From Sphingomonas sp. Leaf22 (lineage in GTDB: Bacteria > Pseudomonadota > Alphaproteobacteria > Sphingomonadales > Sphingomonadaceae): DNA of 64,000 nucleotides. Position 1 is the first letter of the stretch; every line of letters starts with the position of its first letter. The stretch is from positions 50,280-114,279 of the forward strand of contig NZ_LMKP01000004.1 in the NCBI RefSeq assembly GCF_001421715.1, read 5' to 3'. Made by a program: the position numbers and the translations under genes. Shown here one piece after another: positions 41,807 to 50,209 of this stretch. The notes under the pieces were generated by a model. That model did not search any database and was not told where the DNA came from. It saw nothing but the letters and a program-made list of their open reading frames with translations.

Positions 41807-44290
41807 TCAGCCGTGTAGTCCGGCCGTCGCGTCATTCAGGACATAGACGTAATACCCGTCGTTCATCCCGACGAACTTCAACCCGGACGCCGGATCGACG
41901 CCGTCGAGCTGCACCCGGTCGCCGCGACTGGATGCGTCGAGGTTGAGCACACCGTCCTTGCCGAAGGTGATGATGCCGTCGCCATTCCCGTCGCGCAGCG
42001 CACGGTTGACCAACAGACGGTCACCCTTCGAGAAATCAGTGATGCGGTCGAAGCCCGACGTTCCCTTGTTATCGAAGAAGAAGACGTCGTTGCCGGCACC
42101 ACCGGTCAGCACGTCATTGCCCTTGCCGCCATCGAGCCAATCGTTGGCCGCGCCGCCATCGAGCAGGTCGTCGCCGCCCAGGCCGAACAGCTTGTCGCTA
42201 CCCCGCATGCCGTACAGCTTGTTGGCGGTGCCGTTGCCGGTCAACGCGTCGTTGCCGTCACCGGTAACGGCGTTTTCGATGACCGTACCGCGACCGATGG
42301 CGAACGCCTTCTGGTCGCCGAAGCTGGCACCTCCGCCATTACCGGCCAGGTTCAGGACGACGTCGCTCGTCACCGCAGCGGCGTTGATCCAGTCGATGCC
42401 ACCGTCGCGATCGACCAGCATGGTGCGGCCGCTCTCGCCGGCAACCGCTGCCATCGTGAAGAATTCATCGGTGTAGCTGTACAGGTCGTCGTTCGTGACG
42501 GCTGCTCCGAAGAAGTTCAGTTTGATGCTGTTCATGATCGACTGAAAGTCGAGGACCGGATCGGTGAACGTGACCGTCCACTCCCCGACCGACGTTTCGC
42601 CCCGGAATCCTGCAAGCCCGATCACTTCGGTGCCGGGACCGTTTTTGCCCGGACCGAAATTGCTTGGCTCGGAGGCCATGCTCACATTGTAGCTGACGCC
42701 CGTCGGCGAGGTCACGATGATATCGAATGCCCGGGTGTAGTTCAAAAATGCTTCAGGCGTCGAATAGCTGAAGAAAACATCGAGATGCTCGATATTCACA
42801 TCTTCCGTCACGTTGATCTTGAACACCGTGGGCGTCGTTTTCACGCTGCTGTTGCCGGTTTCCGGATTGAAAACGAACTCCGGCAGGACGACGGGCGTAT
42901 TGAATGCGACTGACGTCGAGGAAACGACTTCATTTGCCGACGTCTTGGCGGTTCCGAACAGGCTCCACACTTCGGCCATCCTGACCGCGTTGAAGGCGTT
43001 CAGCGCGCCATAGCCATAATCGGTGCTGTAATGATGCCCGCCGCCATTGACCGAGCCGGCTTCGGCACCGGTCACCTTGAACCGGTCCTCGTTGAAGGAC
43101 ACGGTGAGGGGGCGACCATTGGTTTCGATCGTGGTGGAAACCGGCCCGGTATCGAACGCCACCGGAAGCGTGGCCGATGCGGCGAGAATATCCTTCACAT
43201 CGCGCCAGCCCAATTGGTCGTTCGCGTCGAGCATCAGGGCGATCACACCGCTGGTGATCGGCGTGGCCGCCGACGTTCCTCCGAAATCATCGGTATAGTC
43301 CAGGTCGCCGCCCGGATCGCTGGTCAGGTTATACCCCTCATATCCCTTGGCATCGCTCGACCATATTCCGGTGCCGCCGACGTTGCGATAGTCGCTGGAC
43401 GGCGCGCTGATCAGCAGTTGCGCGCCCCGCGCGCTATAGGCCGATGCGAAACCATCCGCTTCGCGATAGGCGGCCACCGAAATCCAGTGCCGGTCCGTCG
43501 ACACGGATTCCCCTTCGCCGTCCACGCCATAGGGCGTCGGATCGTTGTTCAGGATGGTGCCGTAATTGCCCGCCGCCTTGACGGCGATGGTACCCAGACC
43601 ACCGCGTCCGGTAGCAGCGGTGCTTTCGAGCGCATCGATCAACAACGCCGCGCGGCTGCCTTCCAACGCGCGGTTCGCGGTGGGGAAGTGCGACGGTTCG
43701 CCGCCCCAGCTATGATTCGTGATGTCGAACTTGTTGCCCTGCGCGAACGCACTGAGGAAACGGGTCTGATCCTCGACGTTGATGAAGATGCCGGGGTCGA
43801 GCTTGCCCCCCGAATAGGGATCGAAGATATTGATCCCGGTGATCTTCGCATCATACGCGATTCCGACCGTGCCTTCGCCGTCACGGGCCGCCGCGATCAA
43901 CCCGGCAACGGCGGTGCCGTGGGGCCCGGCGATCGGCCGGTAGGTCCCGTTGTAGCGCACGCCATCGACGACGACTTCGTTGCTGGCATCATAGTTCGCG
44001 GCAATCTCCGCTACCCGCGTATCGATGCCGGAATCATAGACGCCGACCTTTACGCCCTTGCCGGTATATTCTTCCCACAGCTTGGCGATGCCGCCGAGCT
44101 TGCCCAGGTGCCACTGATTGGCGGCGATTGGATCGGTCAGGCCCGGTGCCGTGAAGGTGGCATCGGTCGTCGCAGCGGCCGCCTTCAGCAGGCTATCGGC
44201 ACCGCTGAACGATTCTGCGTCATTTTCCTTGGACCATCCAGCGATCTTCAAGCTTGGACCGCCGCTCCATCCAACGCTGTACGTGCTCAT
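41807..44290 (-). CDS. Secreted S8 (subtilisin) protease with P-domain and RTX repeats
   Basis: An 827-residue protein. The catalytic triad is Asp86 in VGVYDSGID, His124 in GPHGTAVAG and Ser340 in GGTSAATP; the oxyanion Asn242 is in KAAGNYG. A proprotein-convertase P-domain follows (about 470-600, NIEHLDVFFSYSTPEAF to GEWTVTFTDP). Then come RTX-type calcium repeats (about 690-745, GDGNDALTGNG... GGDDLLDGGAANDW). The C-terminus has the module DGNGDGIITFGKDGVLNLD, which is also in the giant RTX protein. There is no signal peptide, consistent with type I secretion. I use the ATG at 44290, since the longer frame upstream has no family match. Confidence 0.94.
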   Translation of the reverse strand: MSTYSVGWSGGPSLKIAGWSKENDAESFSGADSLLKAAAATTDATFTAPGLTDPIAANQWHLGKLGGIAKLWEEYTGKGVKVGVYDSGIDTRVAEIAANYDASNEVVVDGVRYNGTYRPIAGPHGTAVAGLIAAARDGEGTVGIAYDAKITGINIFDPYSGGKLDPGIFINVEDQTRFLSAFAQGNKFDITNHSWGGEPSHFPTANRALEGSRAALLIDALESTAATGRGGLGTIAVKAAGNYGTILNNDPTPYGVDGEGESVSTDRHWISVAAYREADGFASAYSARGAQLLISAPSSDYRNVGGTGIWSSDAKGYEGYNLTSDPGGDLDYTDDFGGTSAATPITSGVIALMLDANDQLGWRDVKDILAASATLPVAFDTGPVSTTIETNGRPLTVSFNEDRFKVTGAEAGSVNGGGHHYSTDYGYGALNAFNAVRMAEVWSLFGTAKTSANEVVSSTSVAFNTPVVLPEFVFNPETGNSSVKTTPTVFKINVTEDVNIEHLDVFFSYSTPEAFLNYTRAFDIIVTSPTGVSYNVSMASEPSNFGPGKNGPGTEVIGLAGFRGETSVGEWTVTFTDPVLDFQSIMNSIKLNFFGAAVTNDDLYSYTDEFFTMAAVAGESGRTMLVDRDGGIDWINAAAVTSDVVLNLAGNGGGASFGDQKAFAIGRGTVIENAVTGDGNDALTGNGTANKLYGMRGSDKLFGLGGDDLLDGGAANDWLDGGKGNDVLTGGAGNDVFFFDNKGTSGFDRITDFSKGDRLLVNRALRDGNGDGIITFGKDGVLNLDASSRGDRVQLDGVDPASGLKFVGMNDGYYVYVLNDATAGLHG

Positions 44291-44706
44291 GATATTAACC
44301 CCCCGTTCGGTTGATGATCCGTCGCCCCCCTGGCTCGGCCCCTTGGAAAAAAGGACCAACGAACGGGCGGCTACAGTATACTTTCGTTCACCGAGTATGA
44401 TTAGCGATTACTACTAACCGATTGTCAACTGCAATATGGCGGGCACCGTCGCTTCATCGGGCGGGACCAAAGGCCGGGTGGACAAGCGTCATCGCCAGAT
44501 CGCGCGCGGCGATCGTAGTTATACAGGCGCAGCACCTGCCCGACGCAGCCGATCTTCGCCGCAATCGATGTCATAGTCGATCAGCGTAATGGATGAGCCT
44601 GCTCGTGCTTCAGCACCGCCGGGCATCTGGCGCGAGCGAGAACCGGTTCGTGGCGTTGCTCGTCACCGCCCCCTCCCCGCCGGCCACGGGGCGTCTGACG
44701 CGCCTC
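44291..44706. other. Gene-free stretch upstream of protease
   Basis: About 416 bases. The part next to the protease is AT-rich (GATTAGCGATTACTACTAACCGATTGTC) and probably contains its promoter. Further on, a 60-residue reading of the minus strand (44480-44600) is vaguely similar to an IS3 orfA helix-turn-helix but has no convincing start or frame. I see nothing else. Confidence 0.5.
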
Positions 44707-44709
44707 TTA

Positions 44710-44902
44710 GAGCCTGTTTGAAAACTCGCGGTAGAGCGAGTTTTGCAGGCGGTGCCGGCCCGCTCCCCCTCCCGGCCATCCATCAGGATACCGTGTGGGT
44801 GGCCGGGAGAGGGTAGCCCAGCAAAGTATTACTTTGCTGGGACCCGAGGGGGAGCGGGCCGGCACCGCAAAAATGCGCTACGGCGCATTTTCAAACGGAC
44901 TC
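44710..44902. mobile_element. 193-bp MITE with TTA target duplication
   Basis: Terminal inverted repeats GAGCCTGTTTGAAAA and, at the other end, the complement of GAGTCCGTTTGAAAA (13 of 15 matching), flanked by TTA on both sides (44707-44709 and 44903-44905). Inside is a nested palindrome GCGGTGCCGGCCCGCTCCCCCTC with its complement. There is no coding frame. Ends and 3-bp duplication fit an IS5-family (IS1031-type) non-autonomous element. The right duplication coincides with the stop codon of the TrmB-like regulator gene. Confidence 0.85.
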
Positions 44903-45748
44903 TTAGCGCTCCTGCTCGTTCAGCAAGGACTTCAGGCCGGGCGGTGTCGACCCTTGTAACGACAGATGCCGCAACGGATCGGATACGTCGGCGCGCAATG
45001 CGACCAGCCGGATATCGGCGGCGACGGCGCTATGAAAGATGCAGCTGAGAAACACGCTATCGGTCCAGACACCGTTCAGCACCGTCGTCATGTCACGCGA
45101 CAATTGCGCGACCAGATACTGGCAGCCATCGGCGATGATGATCAGTCCCAGTCCCGGCCAGCGCGAGGAGACCAGATCGGCCGCATCCCTGTTCAGCGGC
45201 ATGTCCGGTCCGGCATCGCCCGGCCGGTACGCGATCCCGGCGATGGTGACCCCCCGCGCGCGAACCGCCTCGACCTCGTCGCGCAGCAGGTCGTAGATTT
45301 CCGGGAAGAAATCGATCAGCACGATCTCCCTGGCCGATTCCAGCATAGCGCGGGCACGCTCGAAGATTTGCTGCACGCCCTGCACCGAATAGACGCGTTC
45401 GTCGCTCTGGGGTTTGTATACCGCCTCCAGCTTCGCCAGCGCGGAGGCATGCCGTTCCTCGAACGACTCCTGCAGCATCTTCAGCAGGTGCTGCGGGGAA
45501 ATCGGGCTGTAGGTCCGCTTGTCCTCGAGATCGTCGCTGACCAGTACCGCCCCCTTCTGGGTCAGGCTGTTCAGCGCCTGATAGACATTCGCCGCCGCCT
45601 TGCCGATACGCTGGGCGAGCCGGTATCCCGACGCCGAACCCGTGCGGAGCAATTCGCAATACAGCCGCGATTCCAGTTCGGTAAAGCCGAACGAGGTCAA
45701 GGCGAAGTCGGCCGAGCTGTCCTGATTCATCGCCTGCAGAATGCTCAT
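44903..45748 (-). CDS. TrmB-family sugar-responsive regulator
   Basis: A 281-residue regulator with an N-terminal TrmB winged helix (FGFTELESRLYCELLRTGSASGYRLAQRIGKAAANVYQALNSLTQKGAVLV). This is followed by a coiled linker and a C-terminal domain like the TrmB effector domain (about 120-260, VYSVQGVQQIFERARAMLESAREIVLIDFFPEIYDLL). TrmB proteins are best known from archaea, where they control maltose/trehalose genes; bacterial versions are fewer. The gene is divergent from a Gfo/Idh/MocA oxidoreductase and a GH15 hydrolase, which could be its targets. The stop codon TAA lies in the target duplication of the adjacent MITE, which preserved the stop. Confidence 0.85.
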   Translation of the reverse strand: MSILQAMNQDSSADFALTSFGFTELESRLYCELLRTGSASGYRLAQRIGKAAANVYQALNSLTQKGAVLVSDDLEDKRTYSPISPQHLLKMLQESFEERHASALAKLEAVYKPQSDERVYSVQGVQQIFERARAMLESAREIVLIDFFPEIYDLLRDEVEAVRARGVTIAGIAYRPGDAGPDMPLNRDAADLVSSRWPGLGLIIIADGCQYLVAQLSRDMTTVLNGVWTDSVFLSCIFHSAVAADIRLVALRADVSDPLRHLSLQGSTPPGLKSLLNEQER

Positions 45749-46134
45749 CCGTTGCCGTTGCCCCGCTGACTATTCCGGACGGGGAAGACGGGTCAAGCAG
45801 GACGGACCGCCCGTACCCAACGAAACTCGCCGTTCCGATAGGTACGGAACGATGTGGATGGCCGGAACCATACGCCCGGATGACCGCCGCGGAGGCACCC
45901 CCCTGCTTTCATCCACCCGAGCGTGGCAATCGTTCCTTCGAAGGCAGGAAAGCAAGCGAAAGCACCGAGAACCGATCGTCAGCCTTCTGACGGAGGCCGA
46001 GGTGGACCAACTGCCCGACGAACACCGCCCCCGAACCGGACCGCCCGCTCCTCCCGGACGCTTTGGCAGCCCATTGGAACAATTGCACCACCTGAGGCGG
46101 TTGCGACGCTCGTAAAACGACAGGTGAGTTAGTT
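45749..46134. other. Divergent intergenic region with hairpins
   Basis: 386 bases between the TrmB-like regulator and the oxidoreductase gene. It contains imperfect inverted repeats such as TTCCTTCGAAGG and a CTGCTTTC/GAAAGCA pair, but no gene. The regulator's operators and the oxidoreductase promoter should be here; I cannot assign them. Confidence 0.5.
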
Positions 46135-47268
46135 ATGGGCATTATGTCGGCACTCGGTCTGGGCGGACGCAAGGTGCGCTATGCGATCGTCGGGTTGGGC
46201 GATATCGCGCAGGAAGCGCTGATGCCCGGCGTCGACCATACCGGCAATTCGGAGATGACCGCGCTGGTATCGGGCGATCCCGAAAAGCTGGGGGCACTCG
46301 GCGAGCGGTACGGCGTGGCCGCCCGCTATTCGTACGAACAGTTTCCCGAGTTGCTTCAGTCGGGCACGATCGACGCGCTCTATCTGGCGACCCCGAACTG
46401 GCGGCATGCCGAATTCGCGGTGCCCGCGCTGGAGGCGGGCATCCATGTCTTGTGCGAGAAGCCGATCGAGGTTTCGGCGGACCAGGCGCGCGCGATGATC
46501 GCGGCGGCGGAGCGTGGCGGTGCCAAGTTGATGACCGCCTATCGCCTGCATTTCGAACCGGCGACGCTGGATGCTATCCGCCGCATCCGCGCGGGCGAAC
46601 TGGGCGATCTGGTCGCCTTCACCGCCTGTTTCATCCAGATGGTCGATCCCGCCAATCACCGCGCGACCAACGGAATCGAGGCGGGGCCGCTGTTCGACAT
46701 GGGGGCCTATCCGATCAACGCGATTCGCTATCTGTTCGGCGACGAACCGGTCGAGGTCGTGTCGGCCGTGGGGGTGCGCCATGCGGAAGCGGGACTGGGC
46801 GATCTCGACGATACGATCGCGGTAACGCTGCGCCTGCCCGGCGACCGGCTCGCGCAATTCACCGTCGGCTATTATGGCAACAGCGTCGACAGCTTCACCA
46901 TCGCCGGGACCAAGGGGTCGATCGAGATGAACCCCGCCTTCGGTTTCGGGCAGGGGCTGGAGCAGTATCGCCAGATCAGCGAGGAGCAGTCGCACAAGAC
47001 CTATAAGGAAACCGACCAGTTCGGCGGCGAATTGCGCTATTTCTCCGACTGCATCCTGAACGATCGTACCCCCGAGCCCGATGGCGAGGAAGGGCTGGCC
47101 GACCTGCTGGTGATCGAGGCGATCGTGGAGGCGCTGCGGTCCGGCGGCCCGGTACCGATCGAGCCTCTGGCGCGCACGCGGCGCATCGACCCCGATGCGC
47201 AGGAACAGACGCTGCGCCCGGTATCGGCACCCAAACCGGTCAACGCTGCCTCGCCGACCGGCGCCTGA
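46135..47268 (+). CDS. Gfo/Idh/MocA-family NAD(P)-dependent sugar oxidoreductase
   Basis: A 377-residue protein. The N-terminal Rossmann fold starts YAIVGLGDIAQEALMPGV; the family catalytic motif CEKPIE (Lys of EKP) lies near residue 110. The C-terminal alpha/beta domain carries GIEAGPLFDMGAYPINAIRYLFG, in which the Asp and a downstream His/Tyr are typical. Members oxidise or reduce sugar ring carbons; glucose-fructose oxidoreductase is a close relative in this order. There is no signal peptide. It is the first gene of a unit with the GH15 hydrolase. An ATG a little downstream (MSALGLG) is a possible alternative start. Confidence 0.88.
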   Translation: MGIMSALGLGGRKVRYAIVGLGDIAQEALMPGVDHTGNSEMTALVSGDPEKLGALGERYGVAARYSYEQFPELLQSGTIDALYLATPNWRHAEFAVPALEAGIHVLCEKPIEVSADQARAMIAAAERGGAKLMTAYRLHFEPATLDAIRRIRAGELGDLVAFTACFIQMVDPANHRATNGIEAGPLFDMGAYPINAIRYLFGDEPVEVVSAVGVRHAEAGLGDLDDTIAVTLRLPGDRLAQFTVGYYGNSVDSFTIAGTKGSIEMNPAFGFGQGLEQYRQISEEQSHKTYKETDQFGGELRYFSDCILNDRTPEPDGEEGLADLLVIEAIVEALRSGGPVPIEPLARTRRIDPDAQEQTLRPVSAPKPVNAASPTGA

Positions 47269-47297
47269 CGCGCCGCCCGGCATTACAGGAGAGCCGC

Positions 47298-47387
47298 ATG
47301 TCTCATTCCGCCGCGCTGCACGCCGATCCAGTCGCGATCGGCGCGGCGGAAGCCATGCGCCCTCGCAACGGGCGCGATCATGGTTGA
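47298..47387 (+). CDS. 29-residue leader ORF overlapping GH15 start
   Basis: An ATG with a strong ribosome site (CAGGAGAGCCGC ATG) opens a 29-residue frame, MSHSAALHADPVAIGAAEAM..., that ends with TGA at 47385-47387. The GH15 start ATG lies at 47380, inside this frame but shifted by one. It could be a translational coupling leader, or an annotation relic of a frameshift in the 5' end of the GH15 gene. No function is claimed. Confidence 0.4.
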   Translation: MSHSAALHADPVAIGAAEAMRPRNGRDHG

Positions 47388-49191
47388 GCCGCTGCGCGCG
47401 ATCGGCGACCATGGCATCGTCGGCGATCTGGAAACGGCGGCACTGGTCGCGCGAGATGCGACGATCGACTATCTGTGCTGGCCGTCGCTCGACAGCCCGA
47501 CGATCTTCGCCGAACTGCTCGACGCCGAAGACGGCGGGTCGTTCACGCTGGTGCCGATGCTCGATCGGCCACAGCACCTGCAACTCTATGTGCCCGATAC
47601 CAATGTGCTGCTGACGCGGTGGATGGCGGAGGATGGCAGCGCCGAGGTCAGCGACCTCATGCCGCTGTCCGACGCGCGCGTGCATCCCGATTGCAACGCC
47701 CGGTGCCTGATCCGCCGGGTGACGGTGACGCGCGGGTCGATCCGGTTCCGGGTCCGGTGTGCGCCGCGGTTCGACTATGCCCGCGAGATCCCCGGCGTGG
47801 CGGCGGTCGATGGCGGCATTCGCTTCGCCGGTCGCGACCTTGCGTTGCGGCTGTTCGCGTCGGTGCCGCTGACCGTCGAAGCCGATGCGGCCAGCGCCGA
47901 CTTCACGCTGGAGCGCGGGCAGAGCGCGTGGTTCCTGCTCGGCGAGGATCGACTGTCGCGGCCGAGCGACGATCTGGTCGATGCCGATATCGCGGCGACC
48001 ACCGATGCGTGGCGGCGCTGGGCGTCGCAATCCACCTATGACGGGCGCTGGCGTGAGACGATGACGCGGTCGGCGCTGGCGCTCAAGCTGCTGACGTCGG
48101 CGCGCCATGGCTCGATCGCGGCGGCCGCGACCTTTGGTTTGCCCGAAGCGACCGGGGCGGGCCGGAACTGGGATTATCGCGCGACGTGGATCCGCGATGC
48201 GTCGTTCACCGTCTATGCGTTTCTCCGGCTGGGCTATGTCGCCGAGGCCGAACGGTTCAACCGCTGGGCCGCCGACCGGGTCATGGCAGCGGGGCCCGAC
48301 GACCCGATCCGCATCATGTACGCGATCGACGGATCGGAGGCGGCGGACGAGCAGGAATTGCCGCATCTGGCGGGCTATGCCGGCAGCCGCCCGGTCCGCA
48401 TCGGCAACGCGGCGCACGCGCAAAGCCAGCTCGACATCTTCGGCGAGTTGCTCGACAGCGTCTATTTATCGAACAAATACGGGCCCGCGATCAGCCATGA
48501 CGGCTGGCAGCATCTGCGCGGCATCATCGACCATGTCATCGCGCATTGGCAGGAACCGGACGCCGGTATCTGGGAGATGCGCGGGGAGCCGAGGCACTTC
48601 CTGCATTCGCGGTTGATGTGCTGGGTCGCGCTGGACCGGGCGATCCGGCTGGCCAAGAAACGCTCGTTGCCGGCACCGCTGGTCGTCTGGGCCGAATGCC
48701 GCGACGCGATCGTCGAGGATGTCTGGACGAATTTCCGGCATCCCGATCACGGCTATTTCGTGCAGGAGCGTGGCGGGCGCGAACTGGATGCGGCGTTGCT
48801 GATGATGCCGCTGGTGCGCTTCGTCTCGTCGACCGATCCGGTGTGGCTGCGCACGCTGGACGCGATCGGCGACCAGCTTCGCGACGACGGCCTCGTCTAC
48901 CGCTATCGCAATGCCGATGGGCTGGAGGGTGGCGAGGGCGCGTTCACGACCTGCACTTTCTGGTATGCCGAGTGCCTGGCGCGGGCCGGTCGGATGGAGG
49001 CGGCGCAGACGACGCTTGCCAAGGGCATGGCCTATGGCAACGGGCTGGGCCTGTTTTCCGAAGAGGTCGATCGGGCTGGCCGGCCGCTCGGCAATTTTCC
49101 GCAGGCGCTGACCCATCTGGCATTCATCAGCGCGGCCTATTTCATCGATCGGCGTCTCGACCCCGCGTACCGGCCGCATTGGCAACCGTAA
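47380..49191 (+). CDS. Glycoside hydrolase family 15 protein (glucoamylase/trehalase-like)
   Basis: A 603-residue cytosolic-type GH15 enzyme, with the N-terminal beta-sandwich (AIGDHGIVGDLETAALVARDATIDYLCWPS) and a C-terminal (alpha/alpha)6 barrel. Catalytic features are the general acid motif DAGIWE (Glu399) and a late acidic loop GLEGGEGAFTTCTFWYAE (about 514-531). GH15 covers glucoamylase, glucodextranase and trehalase; the sphingomonad homologues of this size are usually called glucoamylase or trehalase. It is the second gene of the unit with the oxidoreductase, 111 bases apart, with the small frame between. Confidence 0.9.
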   Translation: MVEPLRAIGDHGIVGDLETAALVARDATIDYLCWPSLDSPTIFAELLDAEDGGSFTLVPMLDRPQHLQLYVPDTNVLLTRWMAEDGSAEVSDLMPLSDARVHPDCNARCLIRRVTVTRGSIRFRVRCAPRFDYAREIPGVAAVDGGIRFAGRDLALRLFASVPLTVEADAASADFTLERGQSAWFLLGEDRLSRPSDDLVDADIAATTDAWRRWASQSTYDGRWRETMTRSALALKLLTSARHGSIAAAATFGLPEATGAGRNWDYRATWIRDASFTVYAFLRLGYVAEAERFNRWAADRVMAAGPDDPIRIMYAIDGSEAADEQELPHLAGYAGSRPVRIGNAAHAQSQLDIFGELLDSVYLSNKYGPAISHDGWQHLRGIIDHVIAHWQEPDAGIWEMRGEPRHFLHSRLMCWVALDRAIRLAKKRSLPAPLVVWAECRDAIVEDVWTNFRHPDHGYFVQERGGRELDAALLMMPLVRFVSSTDPVWLRTLDAIGDQLRDDGLVYRYRNADGLEGGEGAFTTCTFWYAECLARAGRMEAAQTTLAKGMAYGNGLGLFSEEVDRAGRPLGNFPQALTHLAFISAAYFIDRRLDPAYRPHWQP

Positions 49192-49265
49192 GATCGGCTT
49201 GCCGTGCTGATCGTCGTAACCGGATGGCGGCACCGACGGCGACGGCCTATCGCGGGCGCGCCCGT

Positions 49266-49691
49266 TCAGGACTTCAGGACGGGATAACAGCCGAGCCCAT
49301 GCACGTCGGCAGGCATGGATGGCAGCAAACCGGCTGCGGGTGAATCGAACCGGGTCGACAACGTTACCTTCACCATTCCCGGCGTGGCGTTGCAGACCGT
49401 GTTCGATGTCACGTCGATATCGGCCGCGGTCAGCGCCTGCCCATAGCTTTGCGCGCGAGCGATGGCGAAGGCGACGCGGTGCGTCGGCGTATCGCAATCG
49501 GTGCCGACCGACGTGCAGCGCGCCGTGCTGAACGCGACTTCGGTCAGCGATTGGCGGATCCACAGAAAGCGCGACCCTTCGATGATACCGAACAGCATGG
49601 TGAGGAAAACCGGGGCGAGCAGGGCGAACTCGATGGCGGTCGCGGCCCGCCCGTCGGTCGCGAACGCGATGGTTCGGGTACGAACGGTCAT
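49266..49691 (-). CDS. TadE-like pilus assembly protein
   Basis: A 141-residue pseudopilin-like protein with the TadE pattern: a basic N-terminus (MTVRTRTIAFATDGRAAT) followed by AIEFALLAPVFLTMLFGIIEGSR, the E in position +5 of the prepilin-like helix, and a short exported tail with paired cysteines (CTSVGTDCD). It belongs to the Flp/Tad pilus machinery, which assembles thin adhesive pili. It starts at 49691, where its ATG overlaps the stop of the preceding gene (ATGA). Other tad genes (secretin, ATPases, Flp pilin) are not in the window. Confidence 0.85.
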   Translation of the reverse strand: MTVRTRTIAFATDGRAATAIEFALLAPVFLTMLFGIIEGSRFLWIRQSLTEVAFSTARCTSVGTDCDTPTHRVAFAIARAQSYGQALTAADIDVTSNTVCNATPGMVKVTLSTRFDSPAAGLLPSMPADVHGLGCYPVLKS

Positions 49692-50209
49692 TGCAGCCGC
49701 ACCACGGCCGATTGCTGCAGCGTCGTGTCGCCAAAAACATCGGAGGGCACGACGGTCGGCCGGTATTGATAGGTGGCCTTCACCTTCAGATAATAGCCGG
49801 ATGTGGAGACCGCACCCGTGCCGCTGCCGGTGCATGCTTCGCCGCACGTCGCCGTCGCGCGAAACCCACCGGCATCGGTCAGGCAGGCACATTGCCGCGA
49901 CTGGTTCACGCATGGTGTACTGCCGTCATTGCATTCGATGGTGACCGTCACGTCCGACGCCACGGGTGCGCCGGCGACCGCCGACACCATCGCCGGCAGG
50001 CTGGCGTAGGGAACGGTCGACGCGTTCGAAAAGCCGTACACCGCGGCCGATGCGACGCCCGCGCCCAGATTGCTGCGCTGAATGAAGAACATGCCGAAAT
50101 CGAGCGCAGCGAGCAGGATGGCGAAGACGAAACACGTCAGCAGCGCGAATTCGATCGTCGCCACGCCGCGCCGATCGCGTCGAATGGAGATTCGGCGCAG
50201 GATCCTCAC
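49688..50209 (-). CDS. TadE-family pseudopilin
   Basis: A 173-residue protein. The N-terminus MRILRRISIRRDRRGVATIEFALLTCFVFAILLAALDFGMFF has the TadE class III prepilin pattern with Glu at position +5 of the hydrophobic helix. The exported part has several Cys (CNDGSTPCVNQSRQCACL... CGEACTG) and Gly-rich ends. The start is a GTG at 50209 overlapping the TGA of the TadG-like gene (GTGA). The gene in front and the gene behind overlap it by four bases each, so the three are one translational unit. Confidence 0.85.
   Translation of the reverse strand: MRILRRISIRRDRRGVATIEFALLTCFVFAILLAALDFGMFFIQRSNLGAGVASAAVYGFSNASTVPYASLPAMVSAVAGAPVASDVTVTIECNDGSTPCVNQSRQCACLTDAGGFRATATCGEACTGSGTGAVSTSGYYLKVKATYQYRPTVVPSDVFGDTTLQQSAVVRLQ

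Noticed and set aside
44480..44600. Possible IS3 orfA remnant on the minus strand (SIAAKIGCVGQVL-like)
   Set aside because: The similarity is short, without start, end or further motifs; too weak to list as a feature.
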